From Sphaerochaeta associata (GTDB lineage Bacteria > Spirochaetota > Spirochaetia > Sphaerochaetales > Sphaerochaetaceae), in NCBI RefSeq assembly GCF_022869165.1, contig NZ_CP094929.1, forward strand, positions 2,542,001 to 2,606,000: a stretch of DNA of 64,000 nucleotides. The letters are read 5' to 3'. Positions 1 through 8,035 of this stretch are shown one piece after another (within the stretch, counting starts at the first letter, position 1; each line of letters starts with the position of its first letter). The notes beneath the pieces were generated by a model. That model saw only the letters and a list, made by a program, of their open reading frames with translations, searched no databases and was not told where the DNA came from. The translations under genes and the position numbers were made by a program.

Positions 1-756
1 TTCTTTGAAGGGAAGGAGATTACCACTCTGGGCAAGCTGGAGATGAAGAACATCAGGCGCGATATGCAAATCATCTTCCAAGATCCATTCGCCTCACTCA
101 ATCCGCGCATGACCATCAGCGAGACAATCGGAGAGAGCCTGCTCATCCAAAAGATCTACACCCGCAAGCAAGCCGATCAGTTGAGAAAGCGTGTGCTGGA
201 GCTGATGGATTTCGTCGGACTGTCGCCAAGGCTGGTCAACAGCTATCCGCATGAGCTGGACGGAGGCAGAAGGCAGCGCATCGGAATCGCCCGAACCCTC
301 GCCCTCGATCCGAAGTTCATTGTCTGCGATGAGCCGGTATCTGCGTTGGACGTCTCCATTCAGGCTCAGATTCTCAACCTCATGCAGGATCTGCAGGATG
401 AGTTCGGCCTGACCTACCTCTTCATCACTCATGACCTTTCGGTGGTGAAGCATCTCTCCAATACCATTGCGGTCATGTACTTGGGACAGGTGGTCGAGCA
501 TGCACCTTCCTTGCAGCTCTTTGAAAAACCGCTGCACCCCTATACCCAGGCCCTGCTTTCCGCCATTCCCGTTCCCGACCCCGATTACGAGGTCAATCGG
601 GTGCTTCTACAGGGAGAACTGACCAGTCCCGTCGATCCAATCCCCGGTTGTCGATTCGCCAAGCGGTGTCCGTATGCCTGTGATGCATGCAGGAAGGCTG
701 ATATTCCTCTCAAGGAAGTGGCCCCCGGTCACTTTGTTGCTTGTACGTTGGTGTAA
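1..756 (+). CDS. Peptide ABC transporter ATP-binding protein (DppF/OppF type), 5' truncated
   Basis: The gene enters from the left edge; the frame is open from base 1, so Walker A and the N-terminus lie outside. What remains is the C-terminal two thirds of an oligopeptide or dipeptide importer ATPase. It has the Q-loop (IIFQDPFASLNPRM), Walker B (FIVCDEPVSALD), the H-loop (FITHDLSVV) and the Cys-rich C-terminal tail of the Opp/Dpp family (GCRFAKRCPYAC). The ABC signature is odd: HELDGGRRQRIGIAR replaces the usual FSGGQRQRI, so both the Ser and the Gln of SGGQ are changed. A binding protein follows 48 bases later and probably belongs to the same operon. The family call is secure; whether the ATPase is fully active is uncertain. 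Confidence 0.93.
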   Translation, partial: FFEGKEITTLGKLEMKNIRRDMQIIFQDPFASLNPRMTISETIGESLLIQKIYTRKQADQLRKRVLELMDFVGLSPRLVNSYPHELDGGRRQRIGIARTLALDPKFIVCDEPVSALDVSIQAQILNLMQDLQDEFGLTYLFITHDLSVVKHLSNTIAVMYLGQVVEHAPSLQLFEKPLHPYTQALLSAIPVPDPDYEVNRVLLQGELTSPVDPIPGCRFAKRCPYACDACRKADIPLKEVAPGHFVACTLV

Positions 757-804
757 AACATTGTTCCTGCCAAAGGGCCAATGAAAGAAATAGGAGAAAA
801 GACC

Positions 805-2334
805 ATGAAAAAGATGCTGACCGTGCTACTCGTTTTACTCTGCAGCGCAGCCCTCTTCGCTGGCGGGTCCGCAGAATCGTCCACCACAGCCGCAACAGGC
901 TACAAGGATACGATTACTGTCGGACAAGGTGCGGATGTCACCTCATTCGATCCTCACATCGGTAAGGAGACCCCCGCTGTCGCAGTCACCAACCACATCT
1001 TTGACACGCTTGTGGACACCAATCCGACTACCGGTGAGGTTGTCCCCCAGATTGCTGAGAAATGGGAGGTAGTATCCCCTACTTCGTACCGGTTCTTTAT
1101 CCGCAAGGGCCTTACGTTCCACAACGGTGAAGCCCTGGATGCCGACGACGTAAAGTTCTCACTCGATCGCGCCATTGCAAGCGGATCGGTCTCCTACATC
1201 GTCGACTTCATCAAGGAAGTAAAGATCGAAGACCAGTACACCGTCCTTGTCACCACCAAGGCTCCGTACGGACCGACGCTGCGCAACCTCGCAGTTCCCT
1301 TCGCCGCCATCGTTCCCAAGGACTATGTCTCTGCAAACCAGGACATCCTGAAGACCAAGCCCGTCGGATCAGGTCCCTACAAGTTCGTCTCCTGGACCCA
1401 GAACGACAATGCCAAGCTTGAAGCCTATGACCAGTACTACAACGGCGCCCCCAAGACCAAGAACCTGATCATCAAGGTCATTCCTGAAGCATCCCAGAGA
1501 ACCATAGCCCTAGAGACCGGTGAACTGGATATAGTGTACGATGTGCTGGTATCAGACCTCAAGCGTGTGAAGGAAAACAAGAACCTCGTTCTTTTGGAAG
1601 CACCGTCGTTGACCTGTTTCTACATCTCCTTCAACATGCGCAAGCCCCCGTTCGACAACCAGAAGGTCCGTCAGGCCATCAACATGGCGATCGACCGCCA
1701 GCTGCTGGTTGACACCGTCAACAGCGGTACCGGAGCCGCAGCCGATGAGATCATCGCCCCGGCCGTATACGGCTACTACTCCACCGGTGTATGGGAATAC
1801 AATCCCACCAAGGCAAAGCAACTGCTTGCAGAAGCCGGCTACCCCAACGGGTTCAATGCAACATTGTGGGTGAACAACAACCAGAGCCGTGTAGAGATGT
1901 GCCAGGCCATTCAGGAGATGCTCAGGGAAATCGGCATCACCGTAAAGGTCGAGGTGATGGAATTCGGCACCTTCATCAGCCGTACCACCGCCGGGGAGCA
2001 TGACATGGGATATTTCGGCTGGGTAACCTCCACCAAGGATGCCGACTACTCCTACTACTCCTTGCAGCACAGTTCACAGCAGGGAGCTCCCGGAAACCGC
2101 TCCTTCATCGCCGATCCCGAAGTCGACCGTCTGGTCATGCTCGGTCGCACCAGTGCCGACACCAAGGTTCGCGATGCCGCATACAAGGATCTAGCCATCA
2201 GGCTGAAGGAAATCGCAAACAACGCTCCGATCCTTTATACCGCGATCACCGCCGGTACAAACAAGAAGGTTGAGGGCTTCGTACTCGACCCGATCGGATA
2301 TCACAGATTGGAGACCGTCAAGGTGTCCAAGTAA
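805..2334 (+). CDS. Extracellular solute-binding protein family 5 (peptide ABC transporter)
   Basis: A 509-residue periplasmic binding protein of the DppA/OppA type. A hydrophobic signal segment (MLTVLLVLLCSAALFA) is followed by GGSAES, the spirochaete-style cleavage site, with no lipobox Cys at the junction. The mature part has the family landmarks: DVTSFDPH near the N-terminus, the KGLTFHNGEALDADDVKFS stretch, and VRQAINMAIDR. An in-frame ATG exists at 781, but the ATG at 805 has AGGAG eight bases upstream and starts directly at the signal peptide, so it is preferred. It follows the ATPase and precedes an M42 peptidase, which fits peptide uptake coupled to intracellular cleavage. The substrate cannot be read from the sequence. 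Confidence 0.93.
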   Translation: MKKMLTVLLVLLCSAALFAGGSAESSTTAATGYKDTITVGQGADVTSFDPHIGKETPAVAVTNHIFDTLVDTNPTTGEVVPQIAEKWEVVSPTSYRFFIRKGLTFHNGEALDADDVKFSLDRAIASGSVSYIVDFIKEVKIEDQYTVLVTTKAPYGPTLRNLAVPFAAIVPKDYVSANQDILKTKPVGSGPYKFVSWTQNDNAKLEAYDQYYNGAPKTKNLIIKVIPEASQRTIALETGELDIVYDVLVSDLKRVKENKNLVLLEAPSLTCFYISFNMRKPPFDNQKVRQAINMAIDRQLLVDTVNSGTGAAADEIIAPAVYGYYSTGVWEYNPTKAKQLLAEAGYPNGFNATLWVNNNQSRVEMCQAIQEMLREIGITVKVEVMEFGTFISRTTAGEHDMGYFGWVTSTKDADYSYYSLQHSSQQGAPGNRSFIADPEVDRLVMLGRTSADTKVRDAAYKDLAIRLKEIANNAPILYTAITAGTNKKVEGFVLDPIGYHRLETVKVSK

Positions 2335-2347
2335 CAGGCATCAGGTT

Positions 2348-2423
2348 CCAGGCAGGCGGCATTGCAGCGGACGTACGTACTCTGCTGCACATCCTTGGGT
2401 TCCCTTGTGATGCCCCTGCCTGG
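2348..2423 (+). terminator. Long structured intercistronic hairpin after the binding protein
   Basis: CCAGGCAGG, one bulged C, then GGCAT (2348-2362) pairs with ATGCC plus CCTGCCTGG (2410-2423), giving 14 base pairs. Inside it TGCAGC (2363-2368) pairs with GCTGCA (2384-2389) around an ACGTACGT loop. A short T-rich stretch follows. The position just after a binding-protein gene suggests a partial terminator or a 3' stabiliser that keeps the binding protein above its neighbours. Confidence 0.6.
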
Positions 2424-2452
2424 TTTCATTCCATCCAAAAGGATAAAAGTCC

Positions 2453-3529
2453 ATGAATACGCAAGACCTCATTCAGAGCATCAAACGCATCAGCGATGCC
2501 AACGGCATCAGCGGTTTTGAAGATGAAGTGCTTCATGTAATCCGAGCAGAAGGTGCCGGCCTGGGTACCTTCGAGGAAGACCGGATTCGCAACCTCTATC
2601 TCTACCGACACGAAAACAAAGCAGGAAGGCCCATCGTACAACTGAACGCCCACACAGATGAGGTTGGTTTCATGGTCAAGGCGATACGCCCTGACGGTAT
2701 GATTGAGTTCATAGCCATCGGAGGTTGGATCCCGACCAATGTCCCGGCCCACATGGTGCGCATCCTCAACAAGGATGGTGTCTATGTTCCGGCCGTAGTT
2801 GCAAGCAAACCTCCTCACTTTATGAGTGAGGCAGAAAAGAAGGCCCCCTTGGAAATCACAAACCTCGTACTCGATGTAGGGGCGAGCAGCAGTGAAGAGG
2901 TCATCAAGGAGTATCGAATCGGAATAGCTGCACCTGTGGTGCCCGAAGTAAGCTGCACCTTTGATGAGAAGCACGGCCTTTTCATCGGCAAGGCGTTCGA
3001 CTGCCGCATCGGCTGTGCAAGCACCCTCGCCACCCTCAAGGAGTTGCAGGGCATGGATCTGAAGGTCAACCTCGTTGGCGACTTCTCCAGCCAGGAGGAA
3101 GTGGGAACCCGAGGCTCGATTGTCAGTGCCAATACCATCAAGGCCGACCTGGCCATCGTCTTCGAAGGCTGTCCTGCCGATGATACGGTGGTGCCCTCGT
3201 ATCAGGCGCAAACGTGTCTAAAAAAGGGCCCGATGCTGCGCCACATCGATTCACGTATGATCACCAACCCCCGCTTCCAGCGGTACGCCCTGAACCTGGC
3301 CCAAGAGCTAGGCATCCCGGTACAGGAGGCCGTGCGCAGTGCAGGAGCAACCAACGGCGCTCCCATTCACTTGGCCCATGATGGAATTCCTGCCATTGTC
3401 ATCGGTGTCCCTGTCCGCTATGCCCACACGCATTATGGGATCAGCGCTCTCTTCGATGTCGAGCAGGCAGTACGCCTAGCCAAGGAAATCCTGCTGCGGA
3501 TGGACAGCAAGACCATCAGGAGCTTTTGA
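2453..3529 (+). CDS. M42 family metallopeptidase (aminopeptidase/FrvX type)
   Basis: A 358-residue cytoplasmic peptidase of the M42 (tetrahedral aminopeptidase, FrvX) family, expected to bind two metal ions and trim N-terminal residues from short peptides. Visible landmarks are VQLNAHTDEVGFMV (metal His and nearby Asp), FDCRIGCAST (bridging Asp region), DFSSQEEVGTRG (catalytic Glu pair) and the C-terminal NGAPIHLAHDGIPAIVIGVPVRYAHTHYG. Length is normal. The ATG has AAGGA about ten bases upstream. It sits after a peptide ABC transporter gene and one base before an aminotransferase, so it probably processes the imported peptides. Exact specificity is unknown; some M42 members were once called endoglucanases. 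Confidence 0.9.
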   Translation: MNTQDLIQSIKRISDANGISGFEDEVLHVIRAEGAGLGTFEEDRIRNLYLYRHENKAGRPIVQLNAHTDEVGFMVKAIRPDGMIEFIAIGGWIPTNVPAHMVRILNKDGVYVPAVVASKPPHFMSEAEKKAPLEITNLVLDVGASSSEEVIKEYRIGIAAPVVPEVSCTFDEKHGLFIGKAFDCRIGCASTLATLKELQGMDLKVNLVGDFSSQEEVGTRGSIVSANTIKADLAIVFEGCPADDTVVPSYQAQTCLKKGPMLRHIDSRMITNPRFQRYALNLAQELGIPVQEAVRSAGATNGAPIHLAHDGIPAIVIGVPVRYAHTHYGISALFDVEQAVRLAKEILLRMDSKTIRSF

Positions 3530-3530
3530 T

Positions 3531-4589
3531 ATGGGAATGCGCATCGGGTCCATGTTTCCTCTTCAGGAGGTCGGGGAGAAACCATCCTCTTACTTTTCGA
3601 ATAGAGGAGAGGATGTGCAATACTTTCTTTCCGGCCGATGCGCACTCTACGCCTGCCTTCTGGATTGCACTAAAAACAACACACCAAACATTGCCTACGT
3701 TCCTGCCTACACATGCGAGACAGTGCTTGCCAGCTATGTGAAGGCAGGTTATACCCTGCGTTTCTACGACGTCGACATAGAAGACCTCAGACCATGCTTC
3801 AAGACAGAGGACCTGCAAGGAGTCTCTGCTCTGAACCTCTGTGGCTACTTCGGTTTCAGCAGGTATGACAGCGCCTTTCTCCGTGAATGTAAAAGAAGAA
3901 ACATTACAATCATCCAAGATACCACCCACAGCATGTTCTCCAAAGATGGACACTACGAGGGAGCTGATTACTATGCAGGTAGTGTCCGAAAATGGCTGGG
4001 GATTGCAAGCGGCGGTGTTGCAGTCAAAAGGAACGGTACATTCTCAATACAGCCGATTCCCGCCGACGAAGAGCATCTCAAAGGCCGCTACAAGGCGATG
4101 GAGTTTCGAAAGTTCGCAATCAAGACGGACAGTGATTCCTACAACGAGATGGCCTCTTCGGTGTTCTGGGAGACGGAGATGCGCCTCAGACGCATGTTCG
4201 ATGCCTTTGCAGGCGACCAAAAATCCAAGACAATCCTGGACCATCTCGATCCGACATTCCTGATTGAAAAACGTAGAACGAATTACCAAACGCTTCTCGA
4301 TGCACTCACTCCCTCGTCGCAATGCCGGCCGATATTCAGCAACCTTGACGAACATACCTGCCCCAGTCACTTCTCCTTCTATGCACAGGACAGGGAGCAA
4401 GCGCAGCAGCAATTGGAGAAAAAGGGTATACGGAGCACCGTTTACTGGCCGCTGCCCCCTATGCTGGCCGACAGGGAACGCTATGGGCAGGCATCATACA
4501 TCTACGATCATGTAATGAGTGTGCAGATGGACCAGCGGTACAGCAAAGAGGATATGGCGTATCTGGGGAAGGAATTAGCGAAATTATAA
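3531..4589 (+). CDS. DegT/DnrJ/EryC1-type PLP-dependent aminotransferase
   Basis: A 352-residue fold-type-I PLP enzyme. The pattern PAYTCETVLASYVKAGY, followed by FYDVDIEDL, then IIQDTTHSMFS (the Asp that contacts the pyridine N) and SVRKWLGIASGG with the Schiff-base Lys, matches the DegT/ArnB group, which usually aminates sugars or sugar-like ketones. It starts one base after the stop of the M42 peptidase, with AGGAG eight bases before the ATG, so the two are translationally linked. That pairing is unusual because neighbouring genes are for peptide import, not cell-surface sugar synthesis. The substrate is not predictable; the family call is good. Confidence 0.82.
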   Translation: MGMRIGSMFPLQEVGEKPSSYFSNRGEDVQYFLSGRCALYACLLDCTKNNTPNIAYVPAYTCETVLASYVKAGYTLRFYDVDIEDLRPCFKTEDLQGVSALNLCGYFGFSRYDSAFLRECKRRNITIIQDTTHSMFSKDGHYEGADYYAGSVRKWLGIASGGVAVKRNGTFSIQPIPADEEHLKGRYKAMEFRKFAIKTDSDSYNEMASSVFWETEMRLRRMFDAFAGDQKSKTILDHLDPTFLIEKRRTNYQTLLDALTPSSQCRPIFSNLDEHTCPSHFSFYAQDREQAQQQLEKKGIRSTVYWPLPPMLADRERYGQASYIYDHVMSVQMDQRYSKEDMAYLGKELAKL

Positions 4590-4637
4590 TCGTTGCACTC
4601 TTGCACATAAGGTGTATTACTTGTACCCTTGGCTATT

Positions 4638-5756
4638 ATGAAAAGAAGACGCCTCCTGCTTGTCTTCCTGCTCTGTTCTACCTGCTTCGCCCTCCAAGCT
4701 ACACCAAATTTCACGGCTATCTACCAACCTGAACAGTATCTTGAGTTCAAGAATGGCACAGATCCCTATACAAACTCGCAATTCGTCGCGCTGTTGGGTA
4801 CCATGACGGTGGAAATCACTTCACCGGTTAGTATGAGACAACCCTCGTTTGTGCAGATGAATTCCAGTGCAGAGTTCTATTTCAGGGGCATGTTCGATTG
4901 GAATCCGAATAACATCAACACCACTCATACCATGCAGAACACCCAGTTCTATCTTGACACGGTTACCACTGTACGAAACCCGCAGGAGCATGTGTACAAA
5001 ATCAGGCAGTCGCGAGGAGATGGGATTGCATTGCTCACTACCGTAGACAATTGGTACAATGTTTCCTTCTTCGAGACGAAAATCTACCTGAGAGCCAATC
5101 CAAGCGCCGATAAATACCTTCCGGGGAGCCGGTACGATTTGGTAAGCGGGACCATTGGAACGTTCAACTTTGCCGTCTCGGATGAGAGCGGAAACATCAA
5201 CCATATGAAGGTGTATGTCTCGGTCAATGGGCAGGTAATCGTCGACAATAATCCCGTGAGTGAACCCATCCCCGTAGTAGGAACGTCAGGACCGACAACA
5301 ACGCTTCCGTCGGTTCCGTATGTCGACGGGGATCATCCAAATCCCGACAGGGTGCTCTATCTGCTTCAGATTCTCGATGTGCGATCCTTCAATCCTTCAG
5401 ATGCCTTCAACCCGCATAGAGCACGCGTCGCAACTGCAAAAATTACCTTGCAGAATGCAAAACCCGATGAAGCATATGATGTATATATCAGTTTTGACAG
5501 CGAAGTCACTCCCGGGCAGTTCAGACTCTCCCTTGACGGGGATCCATCCCAATATGGATTTTCCTACACGCTTTTCTTCCAAGATGAACCGGTCAATCCC
5601 GATGAGCAGGAAAGCTGGCTGGGCCTTACCTTGCAAGGCCCCAACGAGGCATATATCGATGCCAGGATCATTGAGGAATCGAAAGCCGAGAATGCCCCGG
5701 CTGGAACCTACAGTGATACCATCAGGGTCAGCATCACTCCGTTCGATACAATTTGA
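4638..5756 (+). CDS. Secreted protein of unknown function, beta-sandwich-like
   Basis: I do not recognise a named family. The protein begins with KRRR and a hydrophobic segment (LLLVFLLCSTCFA) that reads as a signal peptide, so it is exported. The rest is rich in Thr, Ser, Asn and Tyr with alternating hydrophobics typical of beta structure. A Pro-rich linker near residue 210 separates two halves. The last residues (AGTYSDTIRVSITPF) look like the final strand of a fimbrial or spore-coat-like domain. The start is uncertain: an in-frame TTG at 4629 lies eight bases after a TATTAC box whose TTGCAC -35 is 16 bases upstream, whereas the ATG at 4638 has no clear ribosome site. The gene stands alone, upstream of tRNA-Phe on the other strand. 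Confidence 0.65.
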   Translation: MKRRRLLLVFLLCSTCFALQATPNFTAIYQPEQYLEFKNGTDPYTNSQFVALLGTMTVEITSPVSMRQPSFVQMNSSAEFYFRGMFDWNPNNINTTHTMQNTQFYLDTVTTVRNPQEHVYKIRQSRGDGIALLTTVDNWYNVSFFETKIYLRANPSADKYLPGSRYDLVSGTIGTFNFAVSDESGNINHMKVYVSVNGQVIVDNNPVSEPIPVVGTSGPTTTLPSVPYVDGDHPNPDRVLYLLQILDVRSFNPSDAFNPHRARVATAKITLQNAKPDEAYDVYISFDSEVTPGQFRLSLDGDPSQYGFSYTLFFQDEPVNPDEQESWLGLTLQGPNEAYIDARIIEESKAENAPAGTYSDTIRVSITPFDTI

Positions 5757-5764
5757 AGCAAGCC

Positions 5765-5803
5765 CATAAAACAAAACTCCCCTTCCCGTAAGGGAGGAGG
5801 AGT
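5765..5803 (-). terminator. Rho-independent terminator of tRNA-Phe
   Basis: A 12-position stem (5776-5787 with 5792-5803, one mismatch and one G-U pair) closes a GTAA-type tetraloop. On the minus strand it is followed by TTTTGTTTTAT. It lies just past the 3' end of tRNA-Phe and may also stop the plus-strand gene that ends at 5756. Confidence 0.8.
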
Positions 5804-5814
5804 CTCTCTGTTTA

Positions 5815-5887
5815 TGCCGCCTCTCAGAATTGAACTGAGGACACAAGGATTTTCAGTCCTTTGCTCTACCAACTGAGCTAAAGCGGC
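5815..5887 (-). tRNA. tRNA-Phe (anticodon GAA)
   Basis: A 73-base cloverleaf reads on the minus strand. The acceptor GCCGCTT pairs with AGGCGGC (one G-U) and the discriminator is A. The D-arm contains AGCTCAGTTGGTAGAGC, the anticodon loop is CTGAAAA giving GAA, and the T-arm contains GTTCAATTC. The 3' CCA is not encoded. A promoter lies just upstream and a terminator just downstream, so it is transcribed alone. Confidence 0.97.
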
Positions 5888-5900
5888 GTCAACGTCCTCT

Positions 5901-5930
5901 TGTATACCCTAATTGAGGATTTCTTGTCAA
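5901..5930 (-). promoter_or_regulatory. Promoter of tRNA-Phe
   Basis: On the minus strand TTGACA (5925-5930) is separated by 18 bases from TATACA (5901-5906). The tRNA 5' end is at 5887, about 13 bases after the -10 box. Confidence 0.75.
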
Positions 5931-5961
5931 CACCTTTCTAAAAAAACGCAAAATCTTGCAC

Positions 5962-5989
5962 CTGACACCCGTTGGATATGTGCTATAGT
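5962..5989 (+). promoter_or_regulatory. Extended -10 promoter of the HAD gene
   Basis: CTGACA (5962-5967), a 16-base spacer, then TATAGT (5984-5989) preceded by TGC, an extended -10 motif. The predicted start near 5996 leaves a short leader carrying GGGAGG before the ATG at 6010. It diverges from the tRNA-Phe promoter. Confidence 0.7.
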
Positions 5990-6009
5990 CCTCTGGAAGG
6001 GAGGAGCGT

Positions 6010-6612
6010 ATGATCAAGGTATGCATGTTCGATATGGGAGGGGTGCTGGTACGCAATTTTCTGGTGGCTCCCAAGCTTCTCGCCTTTCTTGGCCGTAGTG
6101 AAACTTCCTTTTCCGAGCTTCCTGATTCGTTCAGGCAAGCTCTACGAGCTCACAGCAAAGGAGAAATCGAAGAGCTGGAACTATGGGACATCTATGAGAA
6201 GACAACAGGTTCCTGTGTCCTAAAGCATGAAGGGAGCCTGCTTGGGAAATTCTTTGAACCGACTGTCGACATACCCACGCAGGACATTCTCTGCGAACTA
6301 AAGCAGAAAGGCTATCGAGTAATCTGCGGCACCAATGTCAACGATTCCCACTACACCATCCACCATCAACTGCATCAGTATGACATTTTCGACCACGTCT
6401 ATGCCTCCCATCTTCTGCATAGCGCGAAACCTGAAGGAGCTTTCTTTCAAAGTATCCTGGAAAGCGAGCAGCTGGAACCCGACCAGCTGTTCTTTACCGA
6501 TGACATGCCTGCGAATATTGAAAGCGCCCGCACACAAGGCTTGGAAGCCTACCTGTACACCGATGCGATTGCGTTGCAAGCACAACTGGAGAAACTGAAA
6601 ATTCTTCGCTAG
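6010..6612 (+). CDS. HAD-family hydrolase (subfamily IA)
   Basis: A 200-residue haloacid-dehalogenase-like phosphatase. Motif I is FDMGGVLV, with the nucleophile Asp at residue 8 and Gly-Gly where many members have Asp-x-Thr. Motif II is at VICGTNVND, a conserved Lys occurs at HSAKPEGAFF, and motif IV is FFTDDMPANIESA with the acidic metal ligands. The cap is helical, as in YihX or epoxide-hydrolase N-terminal phosphatases. GGGAGG precedes the ATG. It has its own extended -10 promoter and overlaps the 3' end of the convergent acetyltransferase-like gene by four bases. The natural substrate is unknown; sugar phosphates are common in this group. Confidence 0.85.
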   Translation: MIKVCMFDMGGVLVRNFLVAPKLLAFLGRSETSFSELPDSFRQALRAHSKGEIEELELWDIYEKTTGSCVLKHEGSLLGKFFEPTVDIPTQDILCELKQKGYRVICGTNVNDSHYTIHHQLHQYDIFDHVYASHLLHSAKPEGAFFQSILESEQLEPDQLFFTDDMPANIESARTQGLEAYLYTDAIALQAQLEKLKILR

Positions 6613-7223
6613 AACGCATCCAGATGCTTCTGTATTGAATCAGCGAGCTTTGCGATATGCAAACCATCCACAAACGAATGATGCGCCTGCACAGAGAAAG
6701 GAAGCAGCCATTTGCCATCCTTTACCGTATACTTGCCCCAATCGAATAAAGGAGTGGATGCATCCTTCTTTCCGGAAATAGTATGGGAGATATGGGTGTA
6801 AGAGAGCCAAGGCATGGGAGAAAATTGGAAGACATCATTCGCCAAGGGACCGGTAAAGTACTCCTTCTGCGCTTTCACCCGTGCGGCAGCTTCAGCCAGA
6901 TAGTCGGGAAGGCTATCCTGCATAGGAACATAGACTACCTTGAACAAATCGCTCTGCTCATCCAAATAGGTACAAGCAGTATTGATCTTCTTGTACAAAA
7001 CAACCCGACCATCGAGAAACCGATACCGAAACTCCTCGATTTCCTGGGCACACGAAGTCACCAGATGCACCATTGAGAACGTAAATGAGCAACCTAAAGA
7101 CCGAACCCTCCCAAGAAAATGCGTAACGTCGAGTTCAACCGTCACACAATACGAAGGTTCCACACACTCCTTTCTTGTTTCAGATTCTATCACAATCACA
7201 TAAGCAATGCCCGAGGTTGACAA
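6609..7223 (-). CDS. Chloramphenicol acetyltransferase-like protein, N-terminus divergent
   Basis: A protein of about 204 residues belonging to the CAT trimeric acyl-CoA acyltransferase family. The catalytic signature HHSFVDGLH is present near the C-terminus (normally HHxxxDG), as are LDVTHFL near the N-terminus and the FSPMPWLSYTHI strand. The N-terminus is unclear. The longest frame starts at a TTG (7223), while AAAGGAG lies in the frame near 7178, only three bases before a GTG. Compared with CAT-I, about seven residues between RKE and the first core strand appear missing. It stands alone with no resistance genes or mobile DNA nearby, so a housekeeping xenobiotic acyltransferase is as likely as true chloramphenicol resistance. 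Confidence 0.75.
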   Translation of the reverse strand: MSTSGIAYVIVIESETRKECVEPSYCVTVELDVTHFLGRVRSLGCSFTFSMVHLVTSCAQEIEEFRYRFLDGRVVLYKKINTACTYLDEQSDLFKVVYVPMQDSLPDYLAEAAARVKAQKEYFTGPLANDVFQFSPMPWLSYTHISHTISGKKDASTPLFDWGKYTVKDGKWLLPFSVQAHHSFVDGLHIAKLADSIQKHLDAF

Positions 7224-7236
7224 TTCCTTTCAAATC

Positions 7237-7265
7237 TTGCCCAATGCAGGGTCATCTGCTACAGT
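7237..7265 (+). promoter_or_regulatory. Candidate promoter of the ECF operon, nearly leaderless
   Basis: TTGCCC (7237-7242), a 17-base spacer, TACAGT (7260-7265), then only eight bases to the ATG at 7274. No ribosome-binding site precedes that ATG, so the transcript probably starts at or just before it. Confidence 0.5.
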
Positions 7266-7273
7266 CACAGCAC

Positions 7274-8035
7274 ATGACTGATGCAAACCATCCCATCCTT
7301 TCGGTCCAAAACCTCAGCTTCTTCTTCGAGCAGGACAATCATATCCTCAAGGACCTCAGTTTTTCGATAGCAAAAGGTTCCTTCACCCTCATCACCGGGC
7401 CCAACGGGTCAGGCAAGAGTCTTTTGCTGCGTTGCCTGAAAGGGCTCCTGCAGCCAAAGACCGGTTCAATACACATCCTGGATGAAGATTTGACTCATAA
7501 GGCCAAGCAACGGATGCAAGCCATCGGACTGGTCTTTCAGGATGCAGAGACGCAGATAGTCGGCCAAACCGTCGAGAAGGACATCCGCTTCGGGATGGAG
7601 AATCTTGGATTACCCAAGGAAGTGCAGGAAAACAGACTGGAAGAAGTGCTTGCACTGCTGGATCTGCACAAGCAGAGGAACCAACGTCCACGCACGCTCA
7701 GCGGAGGGGAAAAGAGGCGCCTGGCAATCGCCGGGCTGCTGGTCATGGACCCCAGGCTGCTGGTTCTGGACGAACCGTTCGCAAACCTCGACTACCGCTC
7801 GGTGGTCAGCGTGCTCTCCACCCTGCTGCGTCTGCAAAAGGCGGGGCATACGATCATCCTGGTAAGCCATGAAGTGGACAAGACACTCGCACACGCAGAC
7901 CACGTGCTCCTGCTCGATGACGGGCATCTGGTACAAAGCGGCACTGCTGTCGATGTGTATCCGCACCTGGCATCCCATGGCATCTACCTGCCCTCCTCGG
8001 CGGGTATTGAGGAACTCTCATGGCTGAAGCGCTGA
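7274..8035 (+). CDS. Energy-coupling factor (ECF) transporter ATPase
   Basis: A 253-residue ABC ATPase of the CbiO/EcfA/BioM type. Walker A is GPNGSGKS near residue 40. The Q-loop is VFQDAETQIV, characteristic of ECF ATPases. The signature is TLSGGEKRRLAIAG, Walker B is LLVLDEPFANLD and the switch His is in VSHEVD. The frame is open to 7175, but the ATG at 7274 begins at the conserved part and fits the promoter. It overlaps the EcfT gene by 16 bases, so the two are co-translated. Only one ATPase is present, as in BioMNY or CbiMNQO systems, and no S component (substrate-binding membrane protein) occurs in the window, so the vitamin or metal substrate cannot be told. Confidence 0.88.
   Translation: MTDANHPILSVQNLSFFFEQDNHILKDLSFSIAKGSFTLITGPNGSGKSLLLRCLKGLLQPKTGSIHILDEDLTHKAKQRMQAIGLVFQDAETQIVGQTVEKDIRFGMENLGLPKEVQENRLEEVLALLDLHKQRNQRPRTLSGGEKRRLAIAGLLVMDPRLLVLDEPFANLDYRSVVSVLSTLLRLQKAGHTIILVSHEVDKTLAHADHVLLLDDGHLVQSGTAVDVYPHLASHGIYLPSSAGIEELSWLKR

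Noticed and set aside
2337-2414. A pseudoknot formed by GGCATCA with TGATGCC
   Set aside because: A longer, better-paired stem (2348-2362 with 2410-2423) uses the same bases.
7215-7221. TTGACA near 7216 as the -35 of the ECF operon promoter
   Set aside because: No -10-like hexamer lies 16-18 bases downstream of it; TTGCCC at 7237 with TACAGT fits better.
6609-7223. Acquired chloramphenicol resistance on a mobile element
   Set aside because: No transposase, integrase, terminal repeats or change of base composition flanks the gene.
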